Origin: an uncultured Aquimarina sp.
GTDB lineage: Bacteria > Bacteroidota > Bacteroidia > Flavobacteriales > Flavobacteriaceae
NCBI GenBank assembly: GCA_947493035.1
Contig: CANLOW010000004.1
Coordinates: 186,001-250,000 of the forward strand
Direction: 5' to 3'
Length of the DNA stretch: 64,000 nt
The notes below the pieces were generated by a model. It made no database searches. It saw nothing but the letters and a program-made list of their open reading frames with translations, and was not told the origin of the DNA. The first letter of the stretch is position 1. The number at the start of each line of letters is the position of its first letter. A program made the translations under genes and the position numbers. This document shows positions 37,030 through 45,918 of the stretch, piece after piece.

Positions 37030-38877
37030 CTATTCTACTGTAACAGACTTTGCTAGATTTCTAGGTTGATCCACATTCTTATCTAACATTACTGCAATAT
37101 GATAAGAAAGTAATTGCAACGGAATCGTAGTTAAAAGAGGTGTAAACGCCTCTCTTGTCTCAGGCACCTCAATAACATGATCTGCCAACTCTCTAACTAC
37201 TGTATCCCCTTTGTTTATTATAGCAATAATTTTTCCTTTACGAGACTTTACTTCCTGAATGTTGCTCAACACTTTTTCATAATGTCCTTTCTTAGTTGCT
37301 ATAACAACAGTAGGCATCTTTTCATCAATTAATGCAATTGGACCATGCTTCATCTCTGCTGCAGGATACCCTTCAGCATGTATGTATGAAATCTCTTTTA
37401 ATTTAAGAGCTCCTTCTAAGGCTACAGGAAAATTAAACCCTCTACCTAAATACAAGAAATCTTCAGCATCTTTATAGATCTCTGCTACTTTCTTAATATT
37501 ATCATTTTCTTCTAAAGCCTCTTGAACCTTAGCTGGAATTTGCTCCATTTCATATAAATGATAATGATACTGCTCTCTATCAATACTACCCTTTTCTTTA
37601 GCTAATTTTAATGCTATTAAAGACAGTACTGTGATCTGTGTAGTAAAAGCTTTCGTTGAAGCTACACCTATTTCAGGTCCAGCATGCGTATAAGCACCAG
37701 CATGTGTTTCTCTAGAAATAGAAGAACCTACCACATTACAAACCCCAAATACAAAAGCTCCTTTATCTTTAGCCATTTTAATAGCTGCCATTGTATCTGC
37801 CGTTTCTCCACTTTGAGAAATAGCAATTACCACATCATCTTTATTTATGATTGGATTTCTATATCTGAATTCAGAAGCATAATCTACTTCAACAGGAATA
37901 CGAGCAAATTCTTCAAAAATATATTCTGCCACAAGACCTGCATGCCATGAAGTACCACAAGCAATTATCAAAATACGCTTAGCTGCAAGGAACTTCTTTA
38001 TATTACGATCAATCCCTTCCATTCTAATCATATTTTCTTCAGGCAATAAACGCCCTCTAAAAGTATCATTAATAGCATTTGGCTGCTCATAGATCTCTTT
38101 CAACATAAAATGATCAAAACCACCTTTTTCAATTTGCTCAAGATTTATCTTCAACTCTTGAATGTAAGGATCAACTATAGCTCCATCTTTTATTTTATGG
38201 ATCTCTATATCTTTAGACGGATTGATTGTAGCCATTTCTCCATCTTCTAAGTATACAGCATTTGTCGTGTACTCTATAAAAGGAGAAGCATCAGAAGCTA
38301 CGAAGTACTCACCTTCACCAACACCTATAGCTAAAGGACTCCCTAATCTTGCCACCACTAACTCGGTAGGGTTTTTAACATCAAAAACAGCTATCGCATA
38401 AGCACCAATCGCTTGATTTAATGCAATCTGAACTGCTTTAGCCAAAGAAACCTTTTCATTTAACTGAACATCTTCAATTAAATTAACTAACACTTCAGTA
38501 TCCGTATCCGATTTAAAAACATAACCTCTATTCTTAAGCTCTTGCTTTAGTGCCTCATAATTTTCGATGATTCCATTATGAATAATCGCAAGGTCACCTG
38601 AGTTAGAATAATGAGGATGAGAATTAACATCATTTGGCACACCATGTGTTGCCCATCTTGTATGCCCTATACCTATAGATCCTGATGTATTACCATCTTT
38701 AAAAACTGCTTGTTCTAAATCAGCTACTTTCCCTTTAGTCTTTGTTATATTCAGGCTATTACCATCATACAAGGCTATACCCGCAGAATCATACCCACGG
38801 TATTCTAATCGCTTTAGTCCTTTGACAACGATTTGGTATGCTTGTTTACTACCTATATAACCAACGATTCCACACAT
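37030..38877 (-). CDS. glmS: Glutamine-fructose-6-phosphate aminotransferase
   Basis: The 615-residue enzyme that makes glucosamine-6-phosphate, the entry point to UDP-GlcNAc for peptidoglycan and for the amino sugars predicted in the nearby polysaccharide locus. The N-terminal glutaminase begins with the catalytic Cys2 (MCGIVGYIGS) and includes GHTRWATHG. Two SIS domains follow (ACGTSWHAGLVAEY, AISQSGETADT, GPEIGVASTKAFTTQ, LGRGFNFPVALEGALKLKEISYIHAEGYPAAEMKHGPIALI split over residues 475-515). It ends with the conserved PRNLAKSVTVE. A terminator follows. Full length. Confidence 0.98.
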   Translation of the reverse strand: MCGIVGYIGSKQAYQIVVKGLKRLEYRGYDSAGIALYDGNSLNITKTKGKVADLEQAVFKDGNTSGSIGIGHTRWATHGVPNDVNSHPHYSNSGDLAIIHNGIIENYEALKQELKNRGYVFKSDTDTEVLVNLIEDVQLNEKVSLAKAVQIALNQAIGAYAIAVFDVKNPTELVVARLGSPLAIGVGEGEYFVASDASPFIEYTTNAVYLEDGEMATINPSKDIEIHKIKDGAIVDPYIQELKINLEQIEKGGFDHFMLKEIYEQPNAINDTFRGRLLPEENMIRMEGIDRNIKKFLAAKRILIIACGTSWHAGLVAEYIFEEFARIPVEVDYASEFRYRNPIINKDDVVIAISQSGETADTMAAIKMAKDKGAFVFGVCNVVGSSISRETHAGAYTHAGPEIGVASTKAFTTQITVLSLIALKLAKEKGSIDREQYHYHLYEMEQIPAKVQEALEENDNIKKVAEIYKDAEDFLYLGRGFNFPVALEGALKLKEISYIHAEGYPAAEMKHGPIALIDEKMPTVVIATKKGHYEKVLSNIQEVKSRKGKIIAIINKGDTVVRELADHVIEVPETREAFTPLLTTIPLQLLSYHIAVMLDKNVDQPRNLAKSVTVE

Positions 38878-38900
38878 AATAAATAATAGTTAGGTTTGTT

Positions 38901-40526
38901 TTAGTTTGCGGGGGTGAATTTAATAATAAGTTTCGGTTTCAAAGCATCTACTTCAACATTTGATGTATGAATAGAAACATTTTCCTCAGAGAACAATAAG
39001 TTTCTATCTATAAAGTAATTACCTACATCACCACTACTTATTGCTGATAGATAAGCAGACACCTCACCATCGTATAATGACAATAAAAGCTCTTGATTAA
39101 CCTCTCTAGAAGCATCAAACGAGTTTTGATTTAAGATTTGCTGTATTAAATTTGTAATAACTATATCATAAAAAGTCTCTCCATTATCTCCTTTTTCTAA
39201 AGAAACACTACCATCTGAATTGAAATTAGAAAAACCTATAGCCTCCGGAACATCCAATCTACTTAACAACAACCTGTCCGGAAGATCGCTTTCATCAGAA
39301 GTAACAAATCTTAGAAAAGCTTCGCTTACAATTCTTTTCTTATTTAAAAAATCATTAAAATCCTCATCATTAGGAAACAATTCTAAAGAAGCAACAGCAC
39401 CTCCAATACCACCTTGAATAGTAAGCAAATCTGAATTTTCACTATTCATATCTCCATCAATAACATTTATCAAATTTATTATCTCTTGACCTTGAGCATT
39501 ATTCAATAAAAAAGGAACTTCAAAAGAAGTAGAAATAACATCTTCACCATCTACCTTATCAGTAAGAGTTGAGTCTTTACCATCTTTATCGACAACATCA
39601 AAAATAACCTGTATTCTAGAAACAACATCAGCATTCGACAAGAGCTCTAGCAAAACATCATTCTGTTCTTCCATTAATTGAAGATATATTGCCTTAAAAG
39701 CATTCTCAAAACTTGAGCTTGTTGACTTAGCTATCAACTCAGGTCTGGACATAATTACCCCCCCATCAGCACCAACAAAATAGTCACTGAATTTCTCTAA
39801 ATTCAAATTAATACTAATTGCACCTCCAGCATCTTCTATATTTCGAGAAGTCTTTAATAAATTTGACAACTCTTCATTACCATTACGACTAAAAAGCACT
39901 TTACCACCTGAAGGAAACTCTACAGTTTTATTAGCTAACAAATCTCCAGCTAAATTCACATCAATTTTATTCGACGATGTATTTGATGAACTTCCGTCAT
40001 TGTAATAAACCACAGGTGGAACTACAGAGTTAGGATCAGGGGCTATTTCAAAATTTGTACTCTTAATTTCTTGACCTAACAACATCACATTAACACCAAT
40101 CATTTCTCCAATAGTAGTGTTTTCAAGAACCCTCAAGGTATCTTTCACATCCTCTGCAGATGTATTTACCTGTAAAACTTCTGACCTGTAACCTAAAATC
40201 AAGTTTACACTTTTTAACCTAGCAAAAGTCTGTTCATCAAAATTTCTAACATTATCTTCAGCTGCTTTTACTGGCTTAACAACCAGCTCATACTTCTTAC
40301 CCTTGTATGAACCTAAACGATAAAAAGGCAAATTATTTGTCTGAACCCTATTATTTTGGATTTTTTTAAGCTTAATAACGTCGGAAATAGTATCAAATTC
40401 GAAATTCCTCTCACTTCCAGGCAAAACCTCACCTCCAACAGTAATTTCTTGTTCTTGCTCACAAGAGACCGCTACAAATACAAGTAAAATCAAAAATGAA
40501 TTTACCGCATTTTTAAATAATTTCAT
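38901..40526 (-). CDS. DUF4270 family lipoprotein
   Basis: A 541-residue exported protein with a lipoprotein signal peptide (MKLFKNAVNSFLILLVFVAVSC, Cys at about residue 22). The remaining sequence is beta-rich and matches what I know of the DUF4270 family: an early VLPGSERNFEFDTISDVIKLK segment, repeated LRLxxxx-like strands, and a C-terminal VDALKPKLIIKFTPA. The function is unknown. Its position directly downstream (12 bp) of the glycogen-synthase-like gene and opposite panC is a conserved arrangement in flavobacteria. Confidence 0.82.
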   Translation of the reverse strand: MKLFKNAVNSFLILLVFVAVSCEQEQEITVGGEVLPGSERNFEFDTISDVIKLKKIQNNRVQTNNLPFYRLGSYKGKKYELVVKPVKAAEDNVRNFDEQTFARLKSVNLILGYRSEVLQVNTSAEDVKDTLRVLENTTIGEMIGVNVMLLGQEIKSTNFEIAPDPNSVVPPVVYYNDGSSSNTSSNKIDVNLAGDLLANKTVEFPSGGKVLFSRNGNEELSNLLKTSRNIEDAGGAISINLNLEKFSDYFVGADGGVIMSRPELIAKSTSSSFENAFKAIYLQLMEEQNDVLLELLSNADVVSRIQVIFDVVDKDGKDSTLTDKVDGEDVISTSFEVPFLLNNAQGQEIINLINVIDGDMNSENSDLLTIQGGIGGAVASLELFPNDEDFNDFLNKKRIVSEAFLRFVTSDESDLPDRLLLSRLDVPEAIGFSNFNSDGSVSLEKGDNGETFYDIVITNLIQQILNQNSFDASREVNQELLLSLYDGEVSAYLSAISSGDVGNYFIDRNLLFSEENVSIHTSNVEVDALKPKLIIKFTPAN

Positions 40527-40538
40527 ACAAATAATTAT

Positions 40539-41348
40539 TTAAGACAATACCTCATTTAGATAAAACTCTTCATAAGCAGTAGAAAACTCTTCTGGATATT
40601 TATATTCTAAAGTTGGTTTGTTTTGTTCTTGAACAAAATTCTCCAATTCAGAAGGTATATCTAAAGACCCTAAAATAACTGCATCTGAGTTCTCTACAGC
40701 TACTTTAGTTAAATTTTCAAAAGTAGCCCCATTTAAAGAACTTAATTTTTCATCAGGTATTTCATCAAATTTAATTTTACCAATTAAATCTTCACCTAAT
40801 GGCCCTTCAAAATCATTATTATAAACCGAAGTAACAATTTTAGACTCTGCAAACAATGGCTCATTTGCATAATAAGTCCTCAAATAAAGCGGCAACAATG
40901 AAGCCATCCAACCGTGAACATGAATTATATCTGGTGCCCAGTTTAATTTTTTCACAGTCTCTACAACACCTTTCGCAAAGAATATAGCACGCTCGTCATT
41001 ATCTTTAAACAAGCTACCATCTTTATCTAACACAGTAGCCTTCCTCTTAAAATACTCCTCGTTATCAATAAAGTACACTTGCATTCGTTCTTTTGGAATT
41101 GAAGCAACTTTAATAATTAACGGCATATCAAAATCGTTAACCACCAAATTCATACCTGACAAACGAATTACCTCATGTAACTGATGTCTTCTCTCATTAA
41201 TATTACCAAACCTGGGCATAAAGATACGGGTTTGACCTCCTTTAGAATTTACCATTTTAGGTGACTCAAATGCCATAGATGACACCTCTGTCTCTGGCAA
41301 ATAAGGCATTAACTCTGAAGCAACATACAATACCTTCTTATCTTTCAT
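40539..41348 (-). CDS. Short glycogen/starch synthase-like protein (GT5 N-terminal domain only)
   Basis: A 269-residue protein matching the N-terminal half of GT5 glycogen synthases. It has KKVLYVASELMPYLPETEVSSMAFESPKMVNSKGGQTRIFMPRFGNINERRHQLHEV in sections, then DNDERAIFFAKGVVETVKKLNWAPDIIHVHGWMASLLPLYLRTYY. The C-terminal half with the E-x7-E donor site is absent, so catalysis as a standard synthase is doubtful. This short form is regularly found next to panC and a DUF4270 lipoprotein in flavobacteria, so it is a stable family and not a recent truncation. Confidence 0.85.
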   Translation of the reverse strand: MKDKKVLYVASELMPYLPETEVSSMAFESPKMVNSKGGQTRIFMPRFGNINERRHQLHEVIRLSGMNLVVNDFDMPLIIKVASIPKERMQVYFIDNEEYFKRKATVLDKDGSLFKDNDERAIFFAKGVVETVKKLNWAPDIIHVHGWMASLLPLYLRTYYANEPLFAESKIVTSVYNNDFEGPLGEDLIGKIKFDEIPDEKLSSLNGATFENLTKVAVENSDAVILGSLDIPSELENFVQEQNKPTLEYKYPEEFSTAYEEFYLNEVLS

Positions 41349-41443
41349 CGATTATTTTTAAGATTTACAGTTATCAAAAAACATTCCATTCTAATATTAG
41401 TGTTTAGAATATACGATTTTAACATCTGTCAAATAAATTTTGG

Positions 41444-41490
41444 CAAAATTACAAAAATTTAGGCAGACTGCCATTTATACCCTAATTTTG
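41444..41490. promoter_or_regulatory. Face-to-face -7 boxes with central palindrome
   Basis: A TAATTTTG box lies on the minus strand at 41444-41451 (towards the glycogen-synthase-like gene) and another on the plus strand at 41483-41490 (towards panC). Between them at 41462-41472 is GGCAGACTGCC, two 5-bp arms around one base. Clear -33 elements are not visible. The panC leader would be about 13 nt. Confidence 0.5.
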
Positions 41491-41509
41491 CATTTTTTAA
41501 GCATTTTTT

Positions 41510-42355
41510 ATGCATATTTTCACCAAAAGCAAACATTTAAAAGCTCACCTTAACCTTATAAAGGATCCAGGAAACATAGGTTTTGTTCCTACTATGGGAG
41601 CATTACACAAGGGTCATCTTTCGTTAATCGATATATCTTTAAAACAAAACAAAACAACTATTGTAAGTATTTTTGTTAACCCAACACAGTTTAACAACAA
41701 AGAAGATTTAAACAAGTACCCCAGAGATTTACAAAAAGACTTGAGCCTACTTGAAAATTTCAATGACCAAATTATTATTTTTTGCCCTTCCCCTGGAGAG
41801 CTTTATGGTAGTTCTGTAACATCAGAATCCTTTAATTTTGGAGGTATAGAAAATGAAATGGAGGGTGCTTTTAGGCCTGGCCATTTCGACGGAGTTGGAA
41901 CAGTGCTCTCATTATTTTTCAACCTTATCCAACCAAGAAATGCATATTTTGGAGAAAAAGATTTTCAACAACTTCAAATTATCAAAAAACTTGTTGAAAT
42001 AAAAAAATTCGATATAAATATTATCGGTTGCCCTATATACAGAGAACCTAATGGACTTGCATTTAGCTCAAGAAACGCTAGACTCTCTACAGAAAGCAGA
42101 AATTCTGCTGATTTCATTTACCGTATTTTAAAACAAGCCAAAGAAAATTTTGGCACAAAAAATGCAATTCAAATTACAGAAGAATGCACAAAAGCATTTC
42201 ACAATCATCACTCTTTTGATCTAGAATATTTTATTATTGCTGAAGTAGACACATTAAAAGCTGCTTCTGAAATCAAATCATCAAAAAAGTATCGTGCTTT
42301 TATAGCTGCTTTTATTGAAGGAGTAAGATTGATCGACAATATTGCCTTAAATTAA
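41510..42355 (+). CDS. panC: Pantothenate synthetase
   Basis: The 281-residue ATP-dependent ligase that joins pantoate and beta-alanine. It shows the nucleotidyl-transferase motifs PTMGALHKGHLSLI (HxGH), SIFVNPTQFNNKEDLNKYPR, FRPGHFDGVGTVLSLFFNLI, YFGEKDFQQLQIIKKL and SSRNARLS (the KMSKS-like site). Full length. It is followed 13 bp later by panD, which supplies its beta-alanine, so the operon covers the last steps to pantothenate. Confidence 0.97.
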   Translation: MHIFTKSKHLKAHLNLIKDPGNIGFVPTMGALHKGHLSLIDISLKQNKTTIVSIFVNPTQFNNKEDLNKYPRDLQKDLSLLENFNDQIIIFCPSPGELYGSSVTSESFNFGGIENEMEGAFRPGHFDGVGTVLSLFFNLIQPRNAYFGEKDFQQLQIIKKLVEIKKFDINIIGCPIYREPNGLAFSSRNARLSTESRNSADFIYRILKQAKENFGTKNAIQITEECTKAFHNHHSFDLEYFIIAEVDTLKAASEIKSSKKYRAFIAAFIEGVRLIDNIALN

Positions 42356-42368
42356 TTAATTTCGTATC

Positions 42369-42719
42369 ATGTTTGTTCACGTTGTAAAGTCAAAAATTCA
42401 TCGCGTAAAAGTTACTGGCGCTGACCTTAACTACATAGGTAGTATCACCATAGATGAAGATCTAATGGATGCAGCTAATATTGTTAGCGGAGAAAAAGTA
42501 CAAATAGTAAACAACAATAACGGCGAACGCCTGGAAACTTATGCTATTCCTGGACCTAGAAATAGTGGAGAGATTACATTAAATGGTGCTGCAGCAAGAA
42601 AAGTAGCTGTTGGTGATATACTTATTTTAATCACTTATGGCATGATGACTATAGAAGAAACTAAAACATTCAGTCCTGCAATTGTTTTCCCTGACGAGTC
42701 TAACAATCTACTTAAATAA
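42369..42719 (+). CDS. panD: Aspartate 1-decarboxylase precursor
   Basis: A 116-residue pyruvoyl enzyme. The self-cleavage site is Gly24-Ser25 in [17 protein letters not shown], at the position known from E. coli, giving a short beta chain and a pyruvoyl alpha chain. Other conserved parts are [11 protein letters not shown] and [20 protein letters not shown]. It converts aspartate to beta-alanine for the adjacent panC product. Confidence 0.97.
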   Translation: MFVHVVKSKIHRVKVTGADLNYIGSITIDEDLMDAANIVSGEKVQIVNNNNGERLETYAIPGPRNSGEITLNGAAARKVAVGDILILITYGMMTIEETKTFSPAIVFPDESNNLLK

Positions 42720-42721
42720 CA

Positions 42722-43711
42722 TTGGACTCTTCTAAAAAAAAAATATTTTCCACTATAGTAATGCTATGTATTGCAGCATTATTTATTTGGCTCAGTTTAG
42801 GAAAACTTTCTTATAATGAAAGGAACAATATTTGGAAAACAATAAAAAAATCAAATAAAATTTGGATCCTAGTTTCCATGGCTATAGGTGTTTTTTCACA
42901 CTGGATTAGAGCCGTAAGATGGAATTTCCTCTTAAAACCTCTAGGACAAAAAATACCAAAAACAACTTCTTTCGCAAGTATTATGGCAGGTTATTTTGCC
43001 AACCTAGGAATTCCAAGAACCGGTGAAGTACTAAGAGCTTCGTTAGTACACAAAAAAACAAAAATCCCTTTTCAGCAATTATTTGGAACTATAATTACAG
43101 AAAGACTTGTGGATATGTTAATGCTAATTATTATTACCTGTATTAGTGTTATTATAAATACAGGCCTAATCATAACCTTTTTCGAAAGCAACAATATAAA
43201 CCCTTTAAAACTCATAATATTTTTAGCTTCAATCCCTTTAATTTGTTTCTTTCTTCTAAAGTTATTCAACAAATTAAAAAGTAATAGATTTAAAAAAATC
43301 ATTCACTTCATCAAAGATCTTATTGAAAGTATTGTTAGCATAAAAAAAATGCCTCAAAAACAATATTTCATCTTCTTAACCGTTTTAATTTGGCTGTGTT
43401 ACATAGCTATGTTTTATGCTATCAAATACAGTATAGATGGAACTGAAAGCATGACATTACCGATGATTATTGTAACTTTTGTTATAGGCTCATTTGCAAT
43501 GACTATTTCAAATGGAGGCCTTGGAGCATTTCCATTTAGCATAGCTTCTACGTTAGTGTTTTTTGGATACAAAAATACCGACAGTGAGGCTTTCGGATGG
43601 ATACTATGGTCTTCTCAAACAATTATAAATATAATATTGGGAGTATTAGGTCTAATTTATTTCGCATTTTTTGCTAAAAAAAATAGTATATTACCCCATC
43701 AAGAAAATTAG
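42722..43711 (+). CDS. Lysylphosphatidylglycerol synthase TM-domain (UPF0104) membrane protein
   Basis: A 329-residue membrane protein with about eight helices of the family that forms the flippase part of MprF but often stands alone. Evidence is the segments HWIRAVRWNFLLKPLGQKIP, ASIMAGYFANLGIPRTGEVLRASLV, ITERLVDMLML and TISNGGLGAFPFSIA. It may move a lipid across the inner membrane; the substrate is unknown. The start is TTG at 42722, two bases after the panD stop; the next in-frame ATG (42761) would cut into the first helix, so translational coupling to panD is likely. Confidence 0.88.
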   Translation: MDSSKKKIFSTIVMLCIAALFIWLSLGKLSYNERNNIWKTIKKSNKIWILVSMAIGVFSHWIRAVRWNFLLKPLGQKIPKTTSFASIMAGYFANLGIPRTGEVLRASLVHKKTKIPFQQLFGTIITERLVDMLMLIIITCISVIINTGLIITFFESNNINPLKLIIFLASIPLICFFLLKLFNKLKSNRFKKIIHFIKDLIESIVSIKKMPQKQYFIFLTVLIWLCYIAMFYAIKYSIDGTESMTLPMIIVTFVIGSFAMTISNGGLGAFPFSIASTLVFFGYKNTDSEAFGWILWSSQTIINIILGVLGLIYFAFFAKKNSILPHQEN

Positions 43712-43769
43712 AAAATTTTAATTCTAATCTAAATAAAAATTGCTCAAAAACGCTAAATAGAAGAATTTT

Positions 43770-44918
43770 ATGAAGATCTTATTACTTGTAACGCTATTTG
43801 TAAGTTCACTCACTATTAATGCTCAATTAGTAACAAAAAAAATATATTCTGAAATTCTTGGCGGCTCTAGAGAAGTTAGAATAAGACTTCCACAAAGCTT
43901 CAACAGCAAACCCGGATTTAAATACCCTTTAATACTTGCTCTCGACGGTGATTATATTTTTGACCCCACTAGCGGAGATGTTAACTACTTCTCTTATTGG
44001 GATGATATGCCTGAGTGTGTAGTAGTAGGTATTAGCCAAAAGAGATCTCGTCTAAAAGATTCTAGATTTGACACAAACACTAACTTACTAGACTATACGG
44101 GGAAAGATTTTTATAATTTCATCGAACAAGAACTAGTCCCAAGCTTAGAAAAAGATTACAGATTAAGTCCTTTTAAAATTATAATTGGACATGACATCAC
44201 AGCAAATTTCATAAATTATTTCTTAATCAATGGGTCAACTATGTTTCATGGCTTTGTTTCTTTAAGTCCTGATTTTGCCCCAACAATGACTGAACGCATC
44301 TCTACAGCCCTCGCAAACATTAATCAACCTATATGGTATTATTTAGCCACTGGTAAAAATGATGTAGAAGACTTAAAGTCTACTATTGTCAACTTAAACA
44401 ATGACCTTTCTAAGATCGAGAATAAAAAATTCAGGTATTCATATAATAATTTTGATGATGAGTCACATTATTCTTTAGTTGCTCTTGGTATACCTAGGGC
44501 ATTAGAAGATATTTTTTCTATCTACAGACCAATTAGCAAAAAAGAATACAATGAAACTATTGAAAAATTAGATATTTCTGCATATGATTATCTAGTTAAC
44601 AAATATGATTTTATTGAAAATCAAATTGGATCTTCAAAAAAAATACGTGTAAATGATATAATAGCGACTGGAGAAAACCTTGAACGAAATGAAGATTGGG
44701 AAGAACTTGAAAAAGTAGGCCAGTTAGCCAGAAAAGAATACCCAGAACACATGCTTGGAAACTATTTTTTAGGCCTTGTGTACGAAAAACAAGGAAAACC
44801 AAAACAAGCGCTTAGAACTTACCAAAATGGATTTTTGTTACAGGAGGTATCTTTTCTTACAAAAGATATCATGTATGAAAAAGCTGAGCGTTTAAAAAGT
44901 GACTTTGGCTTTAGATAA
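43770..44918 (+). CDS. Esterase-fold (enterochelin esterase-like) protein with Asp at the nucleophile position
   Basis: A 382-residue secreted protein with a Sec signal peptide (MKILLLVTLFVSSLTINAQ). Residues 20-245 form an alpha/beta hydrolase of the putative-esterase type (YPLILALDGDYIF, VVVGISQ, SLSPDF), and the C-terminal part contains TPR-like helices (AYPEHMLGNYFLGLVYEKQGKPKQALRTYQNGF in sections). The nucleophile elbow reads IIGHDITANF: Asp142 stands where Ser of GHSxG is expected, while a candidate catalytic His (H233, in ESHYS) is kept. It is therefore either a non-catalytic binding protein or a hydrolase of altered chemistry. It follows the UPF0104 gene by 58 bp. Confidence 0.82.
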   Translation: MKILLLVTLFVSSLTINAQLVTKKIYSEILGGSREVRIRLPQSFNSKPGFKYPLILALDGDYIFDPTSGDVNYFSYWDDMPECVVVGISQKRSRLKDSRFDTNTNLLDYTGKDFYNFIEQELVPSLEKDYRLSPFKIIIGHDITANFINYFLINGSTMFHGFVSLSPDFAPTMTERISTALANINQPIWYYLATGKNDVEDLKSTIVNLNNDLSKIENKKFRYSYNNFDDESHYSLVALGIPRALEDIFSIYRPISKKEYNETIEKLDISAYDYLVNKYDFIENQIGSSKKIRVNDIIATGENLERNEDWEELEKVGQLARKEYPEHMLGNYFLGLVYEKQGKPKQALRTYQNGFLLQEVSFLTKDIMYEKAERLKSDFGFR

Positions 44919-45361
44919 ACTACATTTTTTATCAAAACCTTTCTACGACAAGCCTATAAGGCAGTATATCAAGTGAAATTCTATTTCAAGGGAAAGCTTA
45001 GGTTTAAAACAAATCTTTTCACAGTATCAATAGGTAAGTGATAAAGCTCTATCCCCTTATTAGAAATACACTTATAATAAGAGAAGTAGCCGTAAATTCA
45101 ACAGGCAATTACATTCTGTTTTGTATTGAATTTAGCTTTCAAAGTACCCGCTAAAAAACAGAGTACTGATATCAAAACAAATACACTCTCCCCTCAACCC
45201 AATCATTCCTATGAATACCTATTCTATTAAAAATATTCAGAGTATCTGAAGTTCTTGACTGAGTATATTCTCCACTTCTAGTGGATACAAAATTTAACAT
45301 ATTATAAAATATTATTTATCAATACATTAATTCAACGAATTTAGAGCAACTCACTTTTGTA
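44919..45361. other. Gene-free stretch downstream of the esterase-fold gene
   Basis: No reading frame with recognisable features and no clear terminator hairpin was found. A small TGAAAT/ATTTCA inverted repeat lies near 44972-44987. The remainder is plain AT-rich sequence. Confidence 0.35.
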
Positions 45362-45392
45362 TTGCAGAAAGAACCATCTTACTATATATTTG
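45362..45392 (+). promoter_or_regulatory. Candidate promoter of the 118-residue gene
   Basis: A TATATTTG -7 box (45385-45392) with TTG (45362-45364) 20 bp upstream matches the flavobacterial TTG-N17-23-TAnnTTTG pattern. It would give a leader of about 58 nt to the ATG at 45457. Confidence 0.5.
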
Positions 45393-45456
45393 CTTAACAA
45401 ACCCATAGATCACCTAACCCAACGTAACAAAATATGAAACTTAAAAGGAAAAAACT

Positions 45457-45813
45457 ATGTTGGCAAAATCTGAATATTTAGAAGTATTAAAAGACTTCAA
45501 AATACACACTGAAAATTCTAAATTAGTTTGGGACCGCCCAAATCAAACTACTTACAGACTACACAACCCAATAAATCAAGGACTAAACATTGTATTGCAA
45601 AAATACGAAGACGTCAGATCTAAAAAAGACTCTTTTCTTTTCACAGTATCAAATAAAGAATCTAAAGAACATTTAGTGGTAATAGATTCAGCAGAAGACA
45701 AAGATTTTTACGAAGTATTGTTCAATTTGTTCTCGTCTATTTCTTTTAATCTAGAAAAGACAAATATCAAATTACTTAAAAACATCATTTCTGAATTAAC
45801 AACAGCTTCTTAA
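45457..45813 (+). CDS. Small cytosolic protein of unknown function
   Basis: I do not recognise this 118-residue protein. It has no signal peptide or membrane helix. The composition is mixed alpha/beta and charged, with WDRPNQTTYRLHNPINQGLNIVLQKYE as a possible beta-sheet core and a C-terminal helix (NLEKTNIKLLKNIISELTT). An AAAGGA sequence about 8 bp before the ATG resembles a Shine-Dalgarno site, which is uncommon in this phylum and may indicate strong translation. It has its own candidate promoter and a shared terminator. Confidence 0.65.
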   Translation: MLAKSEYLEVLKDFKIHTENSKLVWDRPNQTTYRLHNPINQGLNIVLQKYEDVRSKKDSFLFTVSNKESKEHLVVIDSAEDKDFYEVLFNLFSSISFNLEKTNIKLLKNIISELTTAS

Positions 45814-45836
45814 AATAAATATTACAGAAGTCATAA

Positions 45837-45903
45837 AAAGCTTTGACATAAGGTTACTTGAAGTGGCAAAATCAATTTTCATAGTAACCTTATATCAAGC
45901 TTT
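45837..45903. terminator. Long imperfect hairpin between convergent genes
   Basis: Arms 45837-45858 and 45883-45903 pair over about 21 bp with one mismatch and one bulge, around a 24-nt loop. It lies 24 bp after the 118-residue gene and 16 bp after the batE stop, fitting a bidirectional terminator. Confidence 0.65.
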
Positions 45904-45918
45904 ATTAAATTTATTCTA

